From Cynocephalus volans (taxonomy: Eukaryota; Chordata; Mammalia; Dermoptera; Cynocephalidae): DNA of 64,000 nucleotides. The stretch lies in the NCBI RefSeq assembly GCF_027409185.1, contig NC_084467.1, forward strand, positions 19,321,001 to 19,385,000, written 5' to 3'. Made by a program: the position numbers and the translations under genes. This document shows, in pieces, positions 1 to 12,115 of the stretch (its first letter is position 1; each line of letters opens with the position of its first letter). A model generated the notes under the pieces. It saw nothing but the letters and a program-made list of their open reading frames with translations. It was not told where the DNA came from and did no database searches.

Positions 1-1619
1 TGCAAAACTGGAGGGACTGGGGAGCTACAGTGACTGCATAATCAGTAACGTGGGGAAACCACAAGGCTGCTGAGCTGTTGAATTCAAGGACACATGGCTG
101 TGTTCCGGATCCAGGGATCCAGAAGCTGATATGCTGTAACTGCCCAGATATTGGAACTCAGAGTCCAGCTGCCAGTGTCACCGCGACACTTCCTCCAAAC
201 CTTTTCTACGAGAAGAGGTTGAGTCTCAGGCACAGACACTTTGGGAGGTAACACTGGCCAGCTAAAATTTAACGGCATTGATCTGTTTCATCTCATTTAT
301 TTCATTGTTACGTTTTATTAACGGCAAGTGACATTGGTTTTCCATGTTCAGAAGTGATAGAAATTTTCTGTTTAGAATGAACTTAAATATGTTTTAAAGG
401 AAAGGTAGGGCCAGGCATCTCCATATGCAGCCATTGTGATTAGTGTAAACATTATTAAAAGAGGTCAAAGGAGGAAGAGGTTCCTGACCTGGGGAGGAGG
501 GGACCTTTGAGTTTCATGATAGAGGCGGGTTTGGGTTGGTATAGTGTTGGGAAGAGAGTGCTGGCAGGAAGGCCATAAACTGGGCTCAGCTGGGTGGTTC
601 TTACTTGGGTTCTCTACTGTGATTGCAGCCAGATGTTTAGTCACCTGTAGGTTCAGCTGGACTGAGTGTCCAAGATGGCTCACTTAAAGACTGCCTGGAG
701 CTGCCAGTGTCACTTCTGACATACAGTCTCCTAGTGGTCTGAGCAGTCACAGGGCCCACCCAGATTCAAGAGAGTGGAAAATGAACTCCGACTCTAGATC
801 GGGGGTGGGGGTGGCCAGGTCACATTGCAGAAGAGCATGTGGAATGGGAGATATTGTGCAGCCATCTTTGGAAACTACAGTTTGCCACAGCTGGGAAGCA
901 CTGGCGGGTGTAGAGACGGGAAGTTGCTCATTCTGCCTGGGGTGGGGGAGGAAGGAAGGAGACAGGTGCTGGCGGGTAAGACAGAAAATTTCATGCAAGC
1001 CCTTGGTTGCCTTGGGGCTTTATTCTGCAGCCAGTTGGAAGTGATCGGAACAATGGAGAGAAACCGTGCAGAAAGCAAAGGTCTATAATTCTAATTCCTT
1101 CTCTAACAAGTGGCTCCCCGAGGAAAGGGACTGGGGCTTCTGTCCCTTCCCAGTAACATATCCCAGCCCCACGATGGCATAAAAAGCACACTGCCTCAAA
1201 TCTACTAAGCATTTATTAGACAATTATTCTATGCTGAGTGCATGGCCAGGCCAGGAGGCACTTGCAGAGGTGAGTCTGCAATTCATAAACTACTGGACTA
1301 TCCTGGAAATTCCAGTGTTTCTGTGTTCATTCCATAGCTTCCAAATCCTCTCTTGGACACCTCATTGCCCCAAAATCCTTTGCTGGGACAAGTATTCTGG
1401 TGTTTGTCTAGAAAAAAAAACCCAAGTCCAAGCAATGTGGGAGTCCAGAGGAGGCTCTTACTTGGCCCTTGAGTCTGCACAGAGCTGAGAGATGGTCTCT
1501 GATGGCCCGTCTCCCGAGCTCAGTGAATTAAGCCCAAAGAGTTAAGTGTACATTCAGAACCAACCCATCCCTGGGCATCTGCTTACGCCCGTCTCTGCCA
1601 TGTAGCCTCTACACGCACG
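1..1619. other. Unique non-coding sequence
   Basis: Only short, overlapping frames on both strands and no recognised repeat except a hint of an L2 tail near 1200. Probably NCMAP intron 1 or its 5' flank. Confidence 0.4.
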
Positions 1620-1960
1620 TGCATTCATCCATTTATCATTCAAGTGCCTTCTAGGTGGCAAACCCCAGGCTGGGTACTGGCAATATGGCTATGACCAAGG
1701 GAGATTTGTCCCCCAGGGAGTGCCCAGAGTAGAAGGGAAGACAGACCTGTTCACTAATAACAACACTTTCATGTAAGAAGTGCTAAAACCAAGGTACCTA
1801 TGACAGACCGTGAAGGTTCTCAGAAGAGACTGACCTACTTCAGATAGATGGGAGGCTTTGGGCAGATCTTGGAGAAAAAGGAAACAGGCATTATTATCAG
1901 GCATTCTGCTGGGGGTAAGTGTGCGTGTGCTGTTAAATGACTTGTGCATGCAAAACCCTT
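1620..1960 (-). mobile_element. Weak L2-like fragment, reverse
   Basis: TGGGTACTGGCAATATGGC, GACAGACCTGTTCACTAATA and CAGATCTTGGAGAAAAAGG are a degenerate L2 pattern. Confidence 0.35.
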
Positions 1961-1984
1961 AAATGGGCCAGTGTATAAGGTAAG

Positions 1985-2165
1985 CTAAGTAATTGGTACT
2001 TATTATTAACAGTTATTATCTCCTTTGATTGTCACAACAAGGAATGAGATGGGAGTCACAAAGCATAGTTTACAGTTGAGGAAACAGGTTTGGAGAGGTT
2101 AAGTCATGAGCCCGAGGTGATTCCACTAAGCCAGAATTTAAACCTGGTGTAATGTTGAAGCCCAT
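1985..2165 (-). mobile_element. MIR, reverse
   Basis: TTTACAGTTGAGGAAACAGG, then GAGAGGTTAAGTCATGAGCC. Confidence 0.55.
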
Positions 2166-2964
2166 TCCGCTGTCCACTCCACCACACCCCCAGTTCATGG
2201 GGGAAGGAAGGAGTGGCTGGCATTCCAAGAGATGGGACAAATCCTGTCGAGAAAAACTCAATAGTCCCAGAGATCCAAGGTGCAAAGTATGTGGGTGCCC
2301 AGATGGGGTGCAAGAGGAGGCAGGAGAGAGGCGATGGGGGCCGAATAGTGAAGGGCCTTGAATCCCGGGTGGGGTGAAGGGACTGGGCTTTACTCTGTCC
2401 ACAGGGAGAACCGGCCGAGGGTCACATGACTCTGCAGCCACATGCAATATCTCCTCCCAGGCCATGCTCCCATGAAAATTCGTCACCTAACTAGGTGCTG
2501 GCTTGTGACATGTCACGTCCTTGCAGGTGGGCTTGAGCCTGGAAGACAGGTCCTCCGACTCACTCGTCGCTCAGCTTCCTCCTCGCCAGGCCTCCCTTTC
2601 AGGCTGTGGTGTTTTCTCAGGACTGAGCCAGGGACAGAGAGCACGGGCATATTTATCTATGTCACTGCCAGCCCTGCCTCCTGGAGGCCCCTGAGGGGTA
2701 TCTCGCAGAGCTCAATTATATAACCCCAAGTTGACACAGCAGGAAGGAAGAGGAAATAAATTATAACTAGTCTTTTTTCTCAGTCTCGGACACATTTTGA
2801 AACTGGATGGTGTGACATTTCCCTCCCTTCTCCCTCCCTCACCTTACTGACCTGGGGCCTCCAGGGACTTTGGTGGTTCTAGATCCGTGCTGATTACAGC
2901 CTTGATTCTGGTGCAGCTGGGGGTTTGGGGAGATCTTCCTGGAGGTGGGGGAGGGGAGAGAAAC

Positions 2965-3172
2965 GAAATATGTTAAAGGACTGCTTTGTGCCAAACACTA
3001 TGTCAGGGGCTTTGTATTTATTATCTCATTTCAGCCAAACAGCAACCCCACGAAGGAGACCCCTTTATTATATCCATTTAATAGAAAAGGAAATGGAGGC
3101 ACAGAGAGGTTAAATAACTTTCCAAAGGCCACAAAGAAGAGCCAGGACGGTCTGGTTCTGACATTCCTACCT
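2965..3172 (-). mobile_element. MIR, reverse
   Basis: CTTTGTGCCAAACACTATGT, TTATTATCTCATTTCAGCC, GAGGCACAGAGAGGTTAAAT. Confidence 0.75.
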
Positions 3173-3537
3173 TTCAAATATCTCACACTGAATTCATAAC
3201 ACGGGGATTCTTGAGAGAGCAGGGTGTGCTAGCGTCTCTCTATGCAGCAAGCTCCTCCACAGCTTAATTCCCAACACGTCCCTCACACCTAATCTCCACT
3301 CTGGCCATCCCTGGGCACTCAGCTCCGTTGTGCTGGGACCTTCACTGTCCCATCCCCTCACCAAATCTTACACCCTCCTTCCCACGTGTGTTCATCTGCC
3401 CCTTGCCCCCTCCCAGTCTTCACTCCCACTGTCTTCCCAGCTGGAATGGCACTCTTCTCTTTCCCACTTTATAAAATCCCAGTAAAATAATCAATGATAA
3501 TAATAATAATAATGCATATTCATTGAGCAGAAGCAGT

Positions 3538-3818
3538 GAAGTAGAGTGGATAAAAGCATGAACTCTGGAGTATTTGGCATAAGTTCCACCTGGTTCTGAC
3601 ACTTTCACTGGCTGTGTGACCTCAGGCAAGTTACTTAACCTCTCTGGACATCAGTTTCTTCACCTGTAAGATGGAGATAATGATATCCACCTTTTAGGGT
3701 ATCAAAATAAGTTGTACAAATAAAAAGAAAAAGCTATACAAATAAAAACGTATTTGTAAAGTTTTAAGAAATGTGCTCGGCACATGTTAAGTGCTTATTA
3801 AATGTTTATCCTTATCAT
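3538..3818 (+). mobile_element. MIR with a small internal insertion
   Basis: GTGTGACCTCAGGCAAGTTA, CTTCACCTGTAAGATGGAG, then after 50 extra bases GTTAAGTGCTTATTAAATG. Confidence 0.75.
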
Positions 3819-3827
3819 CAAGCCCTC

Positions 3828-4058
3828 AAGATGTGGAGCTGATTCTGAAGTCAGATTCCCTGGGTTCACATCCTACCTCAATTTGTGACCTTGGACAAGT
3901 TACTTAATCTCCTTGGGCTTCAGTTTTCTCACATAAAAATTTTAAATGGTAACATGCTTTCTGCTTAGGGTGAATGAGGCAATGAACTAAACATAAAGTA
4001 CTTAGCAGGGGGGTCGGCACAGAACCAAGTAAATACAAGCTATTATTATATTACTGGG
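3828..4058 (+). mobile_element. MIR
   Basis: TTCCCTGGGTTCACATCCTA, GACCTTGGACAAGTTACTTA, TGAATGAGGCAATGAACT. Confidence 0.72.
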
Positions 4059-4324
4059 ATTCAGACTCAGGTCACTGTGACCCCACAGCCCCAGAGTTTA
4101 ATGACCACATGGGGCCACTCATTCTACTCCTCCAGGCAGTCTGCCCTCCCCACGGCCCCCTGCTCAGCACCCTCTTCCCCTGAGCTCCACAGTTCTCATG
4201 GCCTGTCTTGTGTTTTAGTGTCATGTCTGCATCATGATGCAGCCACACATGGTGGGAAGTCACAAGCCAGATGGTCTGTGCTTGATCCTTGCTCAGTGCC
4301 ACAGGTCAGCCAGTAGTTACGGAA

Positions 4325-4505
4325 CACCCACTGCTTGTTTACTTAGCCAGTTGTCTGTTTCAGTCAATGAGGTGTGCTCATACCTACAATGTGCCAAGGG
4401 TGTGCGAGGCACTGGAGAGTCAAGAATGCTCGTGGAGCTCAGTGTCTGGTGTGGGACACAGCCACTCATCAAATGGAAGATGCTAACTACAACCAGGGGT
4501 GAGAG
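4325..4505 (-). mobile_element. L2-like 3' fragment, reverse
   Basis: CCTACAATGTGCCAAGGGTG, then CTCGTGGAGCTCAGTGTCTG. Confidence 0.45.
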
Positions 4506-5189
4506 GGACACGGCACCATAGGCAGGCACAGCACCGGGATTTGATATGACACTTGGGTTAAAGCATTGGAAGCATCAATAGGTGAGCAAAGAGTGTTCTG
4601 GCACGTGAAAAGGCCCTGTGGCAGGTGTAGGAGGGACAGACAGGAAGAAGACTCCAGGAGTCTGCAGGATCCAGGACTGGGAATCTCCCTCCTGAAGTGA
4701 ATGAACCTCCAGGCTAAGGCCCCCACCCTACCATCAGCCACTTCTTCATACGTGACTCTGAACTCCTTCCTGAGGCAATCAGTAGTCCCTGAATGGAGCA
4801 GCTTTGGGCCCAGCTTGGCATCTGCTGTGGTTTGGTAAATAGACGTGACTCTGGGCAGCACGGGCAAGGAAAAGAAGCAACTATTAGTGTGTTTAGCGAC
4901 AGCCCACCTGGCTGACTCCTTCCATACCCAGGGCAGCTCGGGACACACCAGCACACGGAGGCACATGCACTGGCACGCTTGCCTGCGCCATACTCAGCCC
5001 TCTCCCCCAGGAGTACATAGGTGCCCCTGGTGAGCTCAGCACCCTGGCACACCCACCACATCCTTTCCTGCACCTCTTGCCTGCGCGTTTTTGCATTTCC
5101 TGGACCCCTGACTCACACTTGCCTTGCATGCTCCGCATACCCTAAAAGTCTTTTCCACATTCTCTTCGACACTTCAAGGAGGGGCAGGG

Positions 5190-5385
5190 TGGGTGCTGGG
5201 AGGCAGAAGACTGGGTCCCAATACTGACCTGGTAGCTCTGTGACTTTGGACAAGTTACTCGGCCTCTCGGAGCCTCAGCTCCCGTGGGTGTAAAGCAGAC
5301 GGGTGTGATGAGGATTCAATGGGATTGTGAATGCGATGCCCCAAGCACGGTGGCTGGCACAGAGGAGGCGCCCAAAAGGGGCAAT
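5190..5385 (+). mobile_element. MIR
   Basis: GACTTTGGACAAGTTACTCG, CGGAGCCTCAGCTCCCGTGG, GATGAGGATTCAATGGGATT. Confidence 0.7.
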
Positions 5386-5806
5386 CATGACTGCGAGTAG
5401 TAAGTGCCCACCGCCCCCCCCCCCAGTTCCTTAGGTGCCAGGCCCAGCCCACACACGTAGGCCCCTGTCTACAGGGCAGACCTGGCTTCCCCCAGCCTCC
5501 ACACCTGAGGTTCCCCTGGGCCCTGTCAGCCTCCAGGAACCGGGCTCACAGCATATCAAAACGAGGAGGTTTGGCACAAACAGGAACCCCTGAGCCCAGC
5601 TCTGTGGGGTGTGAAGTGTCAGTGTCCCAAGACTCTGAGCTTCTTCAGAGATGACATTGGGACCAGCAGACCATGGAGATGGTGCCAGAATAGGTCAGCT
5701 CTAGGAGAATCCTGAAGCAGTAATAGGGTTGCTAGGCACAGTAGACAAGACCTACAAGACTTTTAAGGACCTGCAAAGATGTTTTAATTTCTTTTAGATT
5801 AAGGAG

Positions 5807-5913
5807 GGGGCTGGCCGGTTGGCTCAGTTTGTTACAGCACGATGTTGCTGATGATACCAGGGTCACAGGTTCAGATCCTTGAACCAGCCAGCCACCAAAA
5901 AATAAAATAAAAT
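5807..5913 (+). mobile_element. CYN-like tRNA-Ile SINE, monomer
   Basis: GGCTGGCCGGTTGGCTCAG start, A and B boxes recognisable, ends CCAGCCAGCCACC plus an A-rich tail. Confidence 0.85.
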
Positions 5914-6074
5914 TATGGGGAAGAAAAGAACTTTTAGGGCAGAAGAAAGATATTTCCCGTTTTTTTTCTCATACTGGAAAAAAATAAAAATTTTTAGAGC
6001 CCACGAAAACGTATTATGGTGGAAGGGGCCCACAAAAGTCATAATGTGACCCTGACCAGTTCTTCATTCCTTCA

Positions 6075-6400
6075 GACACACTGACTGGGCAGGGTACTTT
6101 CAATTGGTTCTTATTTAATCCTTACAATCCAGATGAGGAAAATGAGGCTCATGAGGGAAAATAATTTGTCCACAACAGTGATTATAAGAGGTGTGATTTG
6201 AACCTGGGGCCATGTGAGTCCAGACCCTTGCTGTCTTCACTACATCACACTGGATATCTGCAAGTTCATCATTCTATTTACTTTAGTCCTCCCAGCATAA
6301 GGGCAGGACAATCACCCCATTTTAAAGGTGAGAAGACTGAGGCCTGGAGAAGAGAAAGAAGCACCCTGCCCACAGTCCCTCAGTGAGTCAGTGAAGGAGT
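6075..6400 (-). mobile_element. One or two MIR fragments, reverse
   Basis: ATCCAGATGAGGAAAATGAG and GATTTGAACCTGGGGCC, then a second start ATTTTAAAGGTGAGAAGACT at 6320. Confidence 0.6.
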
Positions 6401-7009
6401 TGGGAATAGCCCCTTCCTCTGACTCTCTCTGTACTGCCCACTGCCCCGTCCAAAGCCTATCCCCACCCTGCCTCCCCAACACCCCCACTGCCACCCTACA
6501 CATATGGCTCCCCTGCCTTTCTTCCCACCTCCCTTCTTCGTCCAGTTTCCCAGCACAGAGAAGGGCTGCTCAGGTCTGCAGCATCATAGCACAGCCAGGG
6601 GTTGGCACTGCCACCTGGGAGGGTGGGGAGAAAAGAGAGGTGGCGGGCCAAGGCAAGAGTGAAGGTTTACATGAGACCGCAGGTCCCCCAGACAAATGCC
6701 CCTCTGTATCTTGGGGCTTATTGTGACTGGCTGCCAGCCAGCTCTCACTGCAGGCAGCTTGAATGGCTGGGATTGTTTCCCCACCTCCTGTCCTCTCTGG
6801 AGCCCAGCGCCTGCCAGGCCCGCGCTTGGGCAGGAAAGAGGAGGGGTGTTCCTTCTGGAATGGAGGGTGTGGGAGGCAAGCAAGCCCTGGGGAGGGTGAG
6901 AGGCCACGCATCCTGAACCACATGGAAAGCTGGAGGAGTCACAAGATGGAAGGTGCTTGAGAGGGAGGTCACTGGGTCCCAGCTGCTCATTGTAGGAGAG
7001 CAACCTACA

Positions 7010-7110
7010 GGCCAGACAGAACAAGTGACTTGCCCAAGGTCACACAGCAAGTAAGTAACAGGGGTAAGACTCAAACCTAGGACTCCTAACCTCCAGCCAG
7101 AGTTCTTGCC
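7010..7110 (-). mobile_element. MIR fragment, reverse
   Basis: GTGACTTGCCCAAGGTCACA, then AGACTCAAACCTAGGACTCC. Confidence 0.65.
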
Positions 7111-7114
7111 CCCC

Positions 7115-9089
7115 ACATCGAGCCTCTCTGTCAGGGTTTTCAAGGTGGCCCTGCTAAAGAGGTAAGGTAGTGAGCTCCATAGACCAGGACATTGAGGCTC
7201 GAAGACAGAATATCTCATGTTAAGATTTCATTCATTGCACTAGGTTTCCTAGAATTCCATATTGAAATGCCGATACTTCAGAGAGCATTTTTATCCTTAA
7301 CTCATTAATAACAAACACTTTTAGGTTAGCCAAACCCTTGGAAAAGTCGGAGGGAGAGGCAGAGGATCAAAAGCAAGACTATCAAAAGGTCCACTTTGGG
7401 GATAACCTCAGATTTCTGGAGTTTGTAAGAGGGCACCGGCCTTGGTTCTTAAAAATAAAAACAATAGGGAGCTACCCAGGAGCACTGGAAGGCAGCACAC
7501 CTGGTTGCAAGGAGATTGCTGGCACTCATTTGGGTTTGGATTTTTTCCAGTACTCCCACGCCAGTTTTTTTTCCCCAGAAGTTTACAGTTGCCTGTCCAC
7601 AGTGTGCAAGACTCAATTACATCTACATATTCTTGCTTTTCATAGGTGACAATTACAATTAACCCAGAAACCTCAGTCCATGCTTTTTAGAAATTTGGTG
7701 CAGTTACAGCAGCAGGGGGCTGAAAGCCAGGCGGGAAAGGTGTGGGCCCGGCGGGGTCTCACGTGTCACTCCCCAGCCGTGGTTCACACAGGTCTGGTTT
7801 GGTTTGGTTCTTGCTACTGTTGCTACTAATCTTGTTTTGAATGAATCAGAAAGGAGCTCTTGAAAACGTACCAAATGAACCTTCCTCTCTGTGTGTGCCC
7901 CTGGGTGCCTCATTGGCCCTCAGTATCCCCATTAGTAAAGGAAAGGGCAGTGGACTCAGTATTTTTCAGACTGGGTTCTAAAGAATCCTAGGATAACAAG
8001 GAGTTGCCTCCTAGGGCCACCCCAGGGGTGTGGGGAGTGGTGAGGAGAAATTGTGGGGGGTGGGGTATGTGGGGGGTGCTGGAACAGAAGGGAGGAGTGT
8101 TGTTCCCTAAGGCTTTGCGGGGAGCTTAGTTTTCTATCATAAATCATTCCCCAAACTCTCCAACAAAAGAGTAGAACTACATTTCAGTCTGGACAAATGC
8201 ATCAGAAAAATCTACTGATTTCATTTTTTCTTGGCTGACAGGATCCCCCTGCACCCCTCTCTTCCCCCACCCTTCCCCCAGTCATACTGGTTTCCCCAGA
8301 CTGCATCAGAGGCCGCCCTCGCTCCTTCCTTCTGGAGTCCCTGGTCCCTCGTCCCCTGACCTTCTCTTGCTTGGTTGCTTTCCCGCTTCCATGGGACACA
8401 TCCTCCAGGAGCTTCTTGGGAAAGGCGTATGAGGTAGATGGATTGTTTTGAAGCTTTGCATGCCTGAAAATGCTGTTATTCTGCCCTCATGCTTGATATT
8501 TAGTTTGGCTTGCTGTGTACTTCTAGGCCGAAAATTATTTTCCCTTGGAATTTCGAAGAGTTGTCTCAGAGCTTCTAATGTTGCTCCTGTCAAATTCAGT
8601 GACTTCTGATTTCATCTGATTGTTGATCCTCTCTATTTGACCTGTTTAAAAAAAAAAAATCATTTCTGGAATTATTATTAGGATGCTGGAACTCCCGAAG
8701 TAACCTGCTGTCATCTACTTTCTCCCTCTTTCTTTTTGTTGATGATGGTTGGCTATCTGTCCTGTTCCTATTTAAAAGTAAGGCACTAAAAAGCTCACTG
8801 GGGAAAAATAGCTCATTGGACGTTCTGGGCATGAGGGAGGAGCTTGTTGACTAGTGGCCTTCCCATAGGCTGATTGGACAGAACCTGGTCATTTCATGGG
8901 AGGATTCTCTAATGTTAATCATTATCTATAGTCTAGTCCCTTTGGCTGATCAGTTTCCCAGAGCCTACTGGGATCTGGAGGTTAAGTAAGGCTCTGCTCC
9001 TGAGCTCGCAGCATTCTGGCAGCGCTGGGGGTCAAGGTGACTGGGCGAGCCCTACAATGCAGAGTTTAAAGGAGAATTGTGCTGCTCTA
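7115..9089. other. Mostly unique non-coding sequence
   Basis: No gene, RNA or clear repeat seen. 8440-8600 has a weak antisense L1-like look. Confidence 0.4.
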
Positions 9090-9272
9090 GGGCTGGTTTG
9101 TGGCTCACTTGGGAGAGTGTGGTGCTGATAACACCAAGGCCACGGTTCAGATCCCATATAGGGATGGCCGGTTAGCTCACTTGGGAGAGCATGGTGCTGA
9201 CAACACCAAGTCAAGGGTTAAGATTCCCTTACCGTTCATCTTTAAAAAAATAAAAAAATAAAGAAAGAAAGA
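9090..9272 (+). mobile_element. CYN-like SINE, dimer
   Basis: Left unit starts GGGCTGGTTTGTGGCTCACT and ends at CATATAGGGATGG. The right unit starts GCCGGTTAGCTCACTTGGG. An A-rich tail follows. Confidence 0.85.
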
Positions 9273-9675
9273 ATTGAGCCGCTCCTTTTATAGACTTTCA
9301 TCTTCCACATGGTACCCTGATTTTTCTGTTGCTATCCATTCCTGAGTCTTTTACGGATTTCTTCAGTGCACCAGCTTTGACTGGTTTCCCTAGTCTGTAG
9401 GTTTGGGTCTCAGCCTTTTTCAGGCTGCTAAGTCATGTTCAGCCATCAGCTTTTCCAGCTTTCAAATCTGGATTGGCCTCTCTCCAATGTAGTTGTCTTC
9501 TCTCCGGTTCCCTTTGACCTTGTGGGTTTACACCTCTTGATACCTTTTCTGTCATTTGTGGGGAGTTTCAGTATGAAGCAGAGGTGAATGCTTGTGCTCC
9601 GTCTGCTTTGTTTAACCAGAAATCCTTCCCACATTTTTATTTTTTATTATTTTGTTGATTTTTTCTTTAACGCAC

Positions 9676-9846
9676 TTTTTTTTTTTTTTTTAAAGATGAC
9701 CCGTAAGGGGATCTTAACCCTTGACTTGGTGTTGTCAGCACCATGCTCACCCAGTGAGCTAACCGGCCATCCCTATATAGGGATCTGAACCGTGGCCTTG
9801 GTGTTATCAGCACCGCACTCTCCTGAGTGAGCCACGGGTCGGCCCC
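9676..9846 (-). mobile_element. CYN-like SINE, dimer, reverse
   Basis: Starts with a T run, then the two tRNA-like units in reverse orientation, ending GAGCCACGGGTCGGCCC. About 400 bp from the + copy at 9090, so the two form an inverted pair. Confidence 0.85.
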
Positions 9847-9849
9847 TCT

Positions 9850-10625
9850 TTCCTGCATTTTAAAAAAGAAAAATGTAGATCCCACTCTGTTTCTCTCAAG
9901 ATAAAGCAAACCAGAATTTGTCCTTCTTACCCGTAGTTTTCTTGCAGGGCAGAAGATTTATGGTCCCCTGTAGGCTAAAGAAACCATCCCTAAGTCACTG
10001 CAGAGCCTGAATGCTGCTGGAAGAGGTCAAACCCTCTGTCTGTCTGGGAAAAGAGAGCCCAGCTAACCAACTCATTGTGGTTCTTCTCTTCTGTAAAGGG
10101 ACTGATGGGCCTCATGGAGGAGCGAGACAGCTGGAAGACATCCTCAAATCAGAACTGGGCAGGGAGTGGACATATAAGACTAAAGATCTTCTAAGCCCTC
10201 GGCAGGGAGGAGACTTGGAAAGGAAAAATTGAGACTGGTAATGAGTTGACTGGGCAAGTAAATACCATAGGTGGGACCAAATCCTGGCTGGCAGAGGCTT
10301 GGGTGGGGTGGTTCTTCAGGACAGGATGAACTGTAAATGTATTTGAAGTTAGGTTGGAGGTAGGTGCTGAGTCTTACATGAGATGTGCTTGCTCAGAAAG
10401 GAAGGAATCAGGCCTGCCCAGTTGCCTCCTGAGCCCACTCCCCACACCCCAGCCCCGGCTGGCCCAGTAGCTCCAGGACACTGTCTCTGCTTCTCTCTCA
10501 CAGCACTTCTCACGTTCTCCCTCCCAATGCGGTGCTAGTGTCTACCATCCCCTCGACACGTCTGATCCACTTCAGTGTCCCCCACAGTGCCTGGCCTATG
10601 GCATGTGTCTGTTCAACAGTGCAAG
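9850..10625. other. Unique non-coding sequence
   Basis: Nothing recognised. Confidence 0.4.
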
Positions 10626-10627
10626 GG

Positions 10628-11385
10628 AGGCAGAAGTGGATTAAGATCACAAACCTTGGAATCAGACAGATAAGAGTCCAAATCCTATGTAGGAGGCTGA
10701 ATAATGGCTTTTCGAAGATGTCCACATCCTCATCCCCAAAACTGGGGAATATGTTAGTTTACATGGCCAAAGGGACTTGCAGTCGTGATTAAGTTAAGTG
10801 TTTTGAGATGGGGAGATTATCCTGGATTATCTGAGTAGGCCCGATGTAATCACAGGGCCCGTAGAGGAGGACGGCAGGAGAGTCAGAAAGACAAGAGTCC
10901 ATATAGTGGTGGAAGCAGAGATCAGAGAGAGATAGGACGAGATAGCAGAGGAACCGCTGCTGGTTTGAAGATGGAGGATTTAGCCATGACTCAAGGAATG
11001 CAGGCAGCTTGCAGAAGCTGGAAAAGGCAATGGAGCAGATTCTCTCCTAGAGCCTCCAGAAGGAACACAGACAGCCCTGCTGACACTTCAGTTTTAGCCC
11101 ACTAAGACTGTCTTTAGACTTCTGACCTCTAGAACTGTAAGAAAACAAATGTGAATTGTTTTAAGCCACTGGATAGGCAGTACTTTGTTATTGCAGCAAC
11201 AAGAAACTAGTTCTGACATGTATTAGCACTGAAACCTTTGGGGAGTTACTAACCCCTCTGAGCTTCAGTTCTGCATCTGTGAAATAGAAATACTGTATGT
11301 GAGGAAATGTGTTTAAAGTGCTGAGCATGGTAACTGGCACACAGTGAGCACTTGACGAATGGTAGATAGCTATTGTGTTTGTGGT
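10628..11385 (+). mobile_element. MIR split by a MaLR-like LTR
   Basis: First part 10628-10688 (AACCTTGGAATCAGACAG). Second part 11211-11385 (GGGGAGTTACTAACCCCTC, GCATGGTAACTGGCACACAG). Confidence 0.65.
10689..11210 (+). mobile_element. MaLR-like (MLT1 type) LTR inserted in a MIR
   Basis: GCTGAATAATGGC, GAGATGGGGAGATTATCC, TAGAGCCTCCAGAAGGAAC and GTTTTAAGCCACT are hallmark segments. MIR sequence lies on both sides. Confidence 0.7.
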
Positions 11386-11542
11386 CATTGTCATCACATT
11401 CACCACCATCATCATTGTTATTGGCTGTCCATCCACAGATGTAGGAACAGACTGGCCATTTTCCTTCTTCTCTAGACTTTCTTGGAGAGAGAGAATAGGA
11501 AACTATTCTCTCTATCCAAGAGACAGGCCCAATAGCTCTACT

Positions 11543-11755
11543 CCAGTGGTCCTCAACCAGGGGCAATTTTGTCTCCCAGAAGACATTTAGAAATGTCTGG
11601 AGACATTTTTGGTTGTCACAAGTGGGGGATGCTATTGGCATCTAGTGGGTAGAGGCCAGGGAAGCTGCTTAACATCCTACAATGCACAGGACAGCCCCCA
11701 CAGCAAAGAATTATCTGGCCCAAATGTCAGTGGTGCAGTGGTGAGAAACCCTGCT
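11543..11755 (+). mobile_element. MER5A-like hAT-Charlie MITE
   Basis: CAGTGGTCCTCAACC at the left and GAGAAACCCTG at the right are the usual termini. The interior GTCTGGAGACATTTTTGGTT and GGGTAGAGGCCAGGGA match the family. Confidence 0.85.
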
Positions 11756-11914
11756 GTACTATGAGGCTTTGTTGTACCTCTTGGGCTCAGGATATCAGCA
11801 GGTAGGAAGAACAGTGAGCAGAGTCCTTCGCCAGCAGGGCCACTGACCCTCGGACTGTCCCCAGGAATAATGCTTACCTCCTGGGGCGCTTGGCAGCTGT
11901 GGGCAGTTTGGAGG

Positions 11915-12115
11915 TAGAAGACCTGAGCTTGAGACTCAGCTCCTCTACTCACTTGCTGTTAGATTTTGGACAAGTCGCTTAACCCCTCTGAGCCTCCATT
12001 TCCTATCAGCAAAGTAGAGATACAAAGACCTGCCACATTGTATTAATTAAATGAGAAAACATTTGTGAAAGCAGAGTGCCTGGCACTTCACTGGTATCTC
12101 CTTAAATGTTAGCTC
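11915..12115 (+). mobile_element. MIR
   Basis: TTTTGGACAAGTCGCTTAAC, CTGAGCCTCCATTTCCTATC, CAGAGTGCCTGGCACTTCAC. Confidence 0.78.

Noticed and set aside
4487-7218. Several overlapping frames of 120-160 codons
   Set aside because: They overlap each other on both strands, are Pro/Ser/Leu-rich with no motif, and lie over MIR and L2-like repeats.
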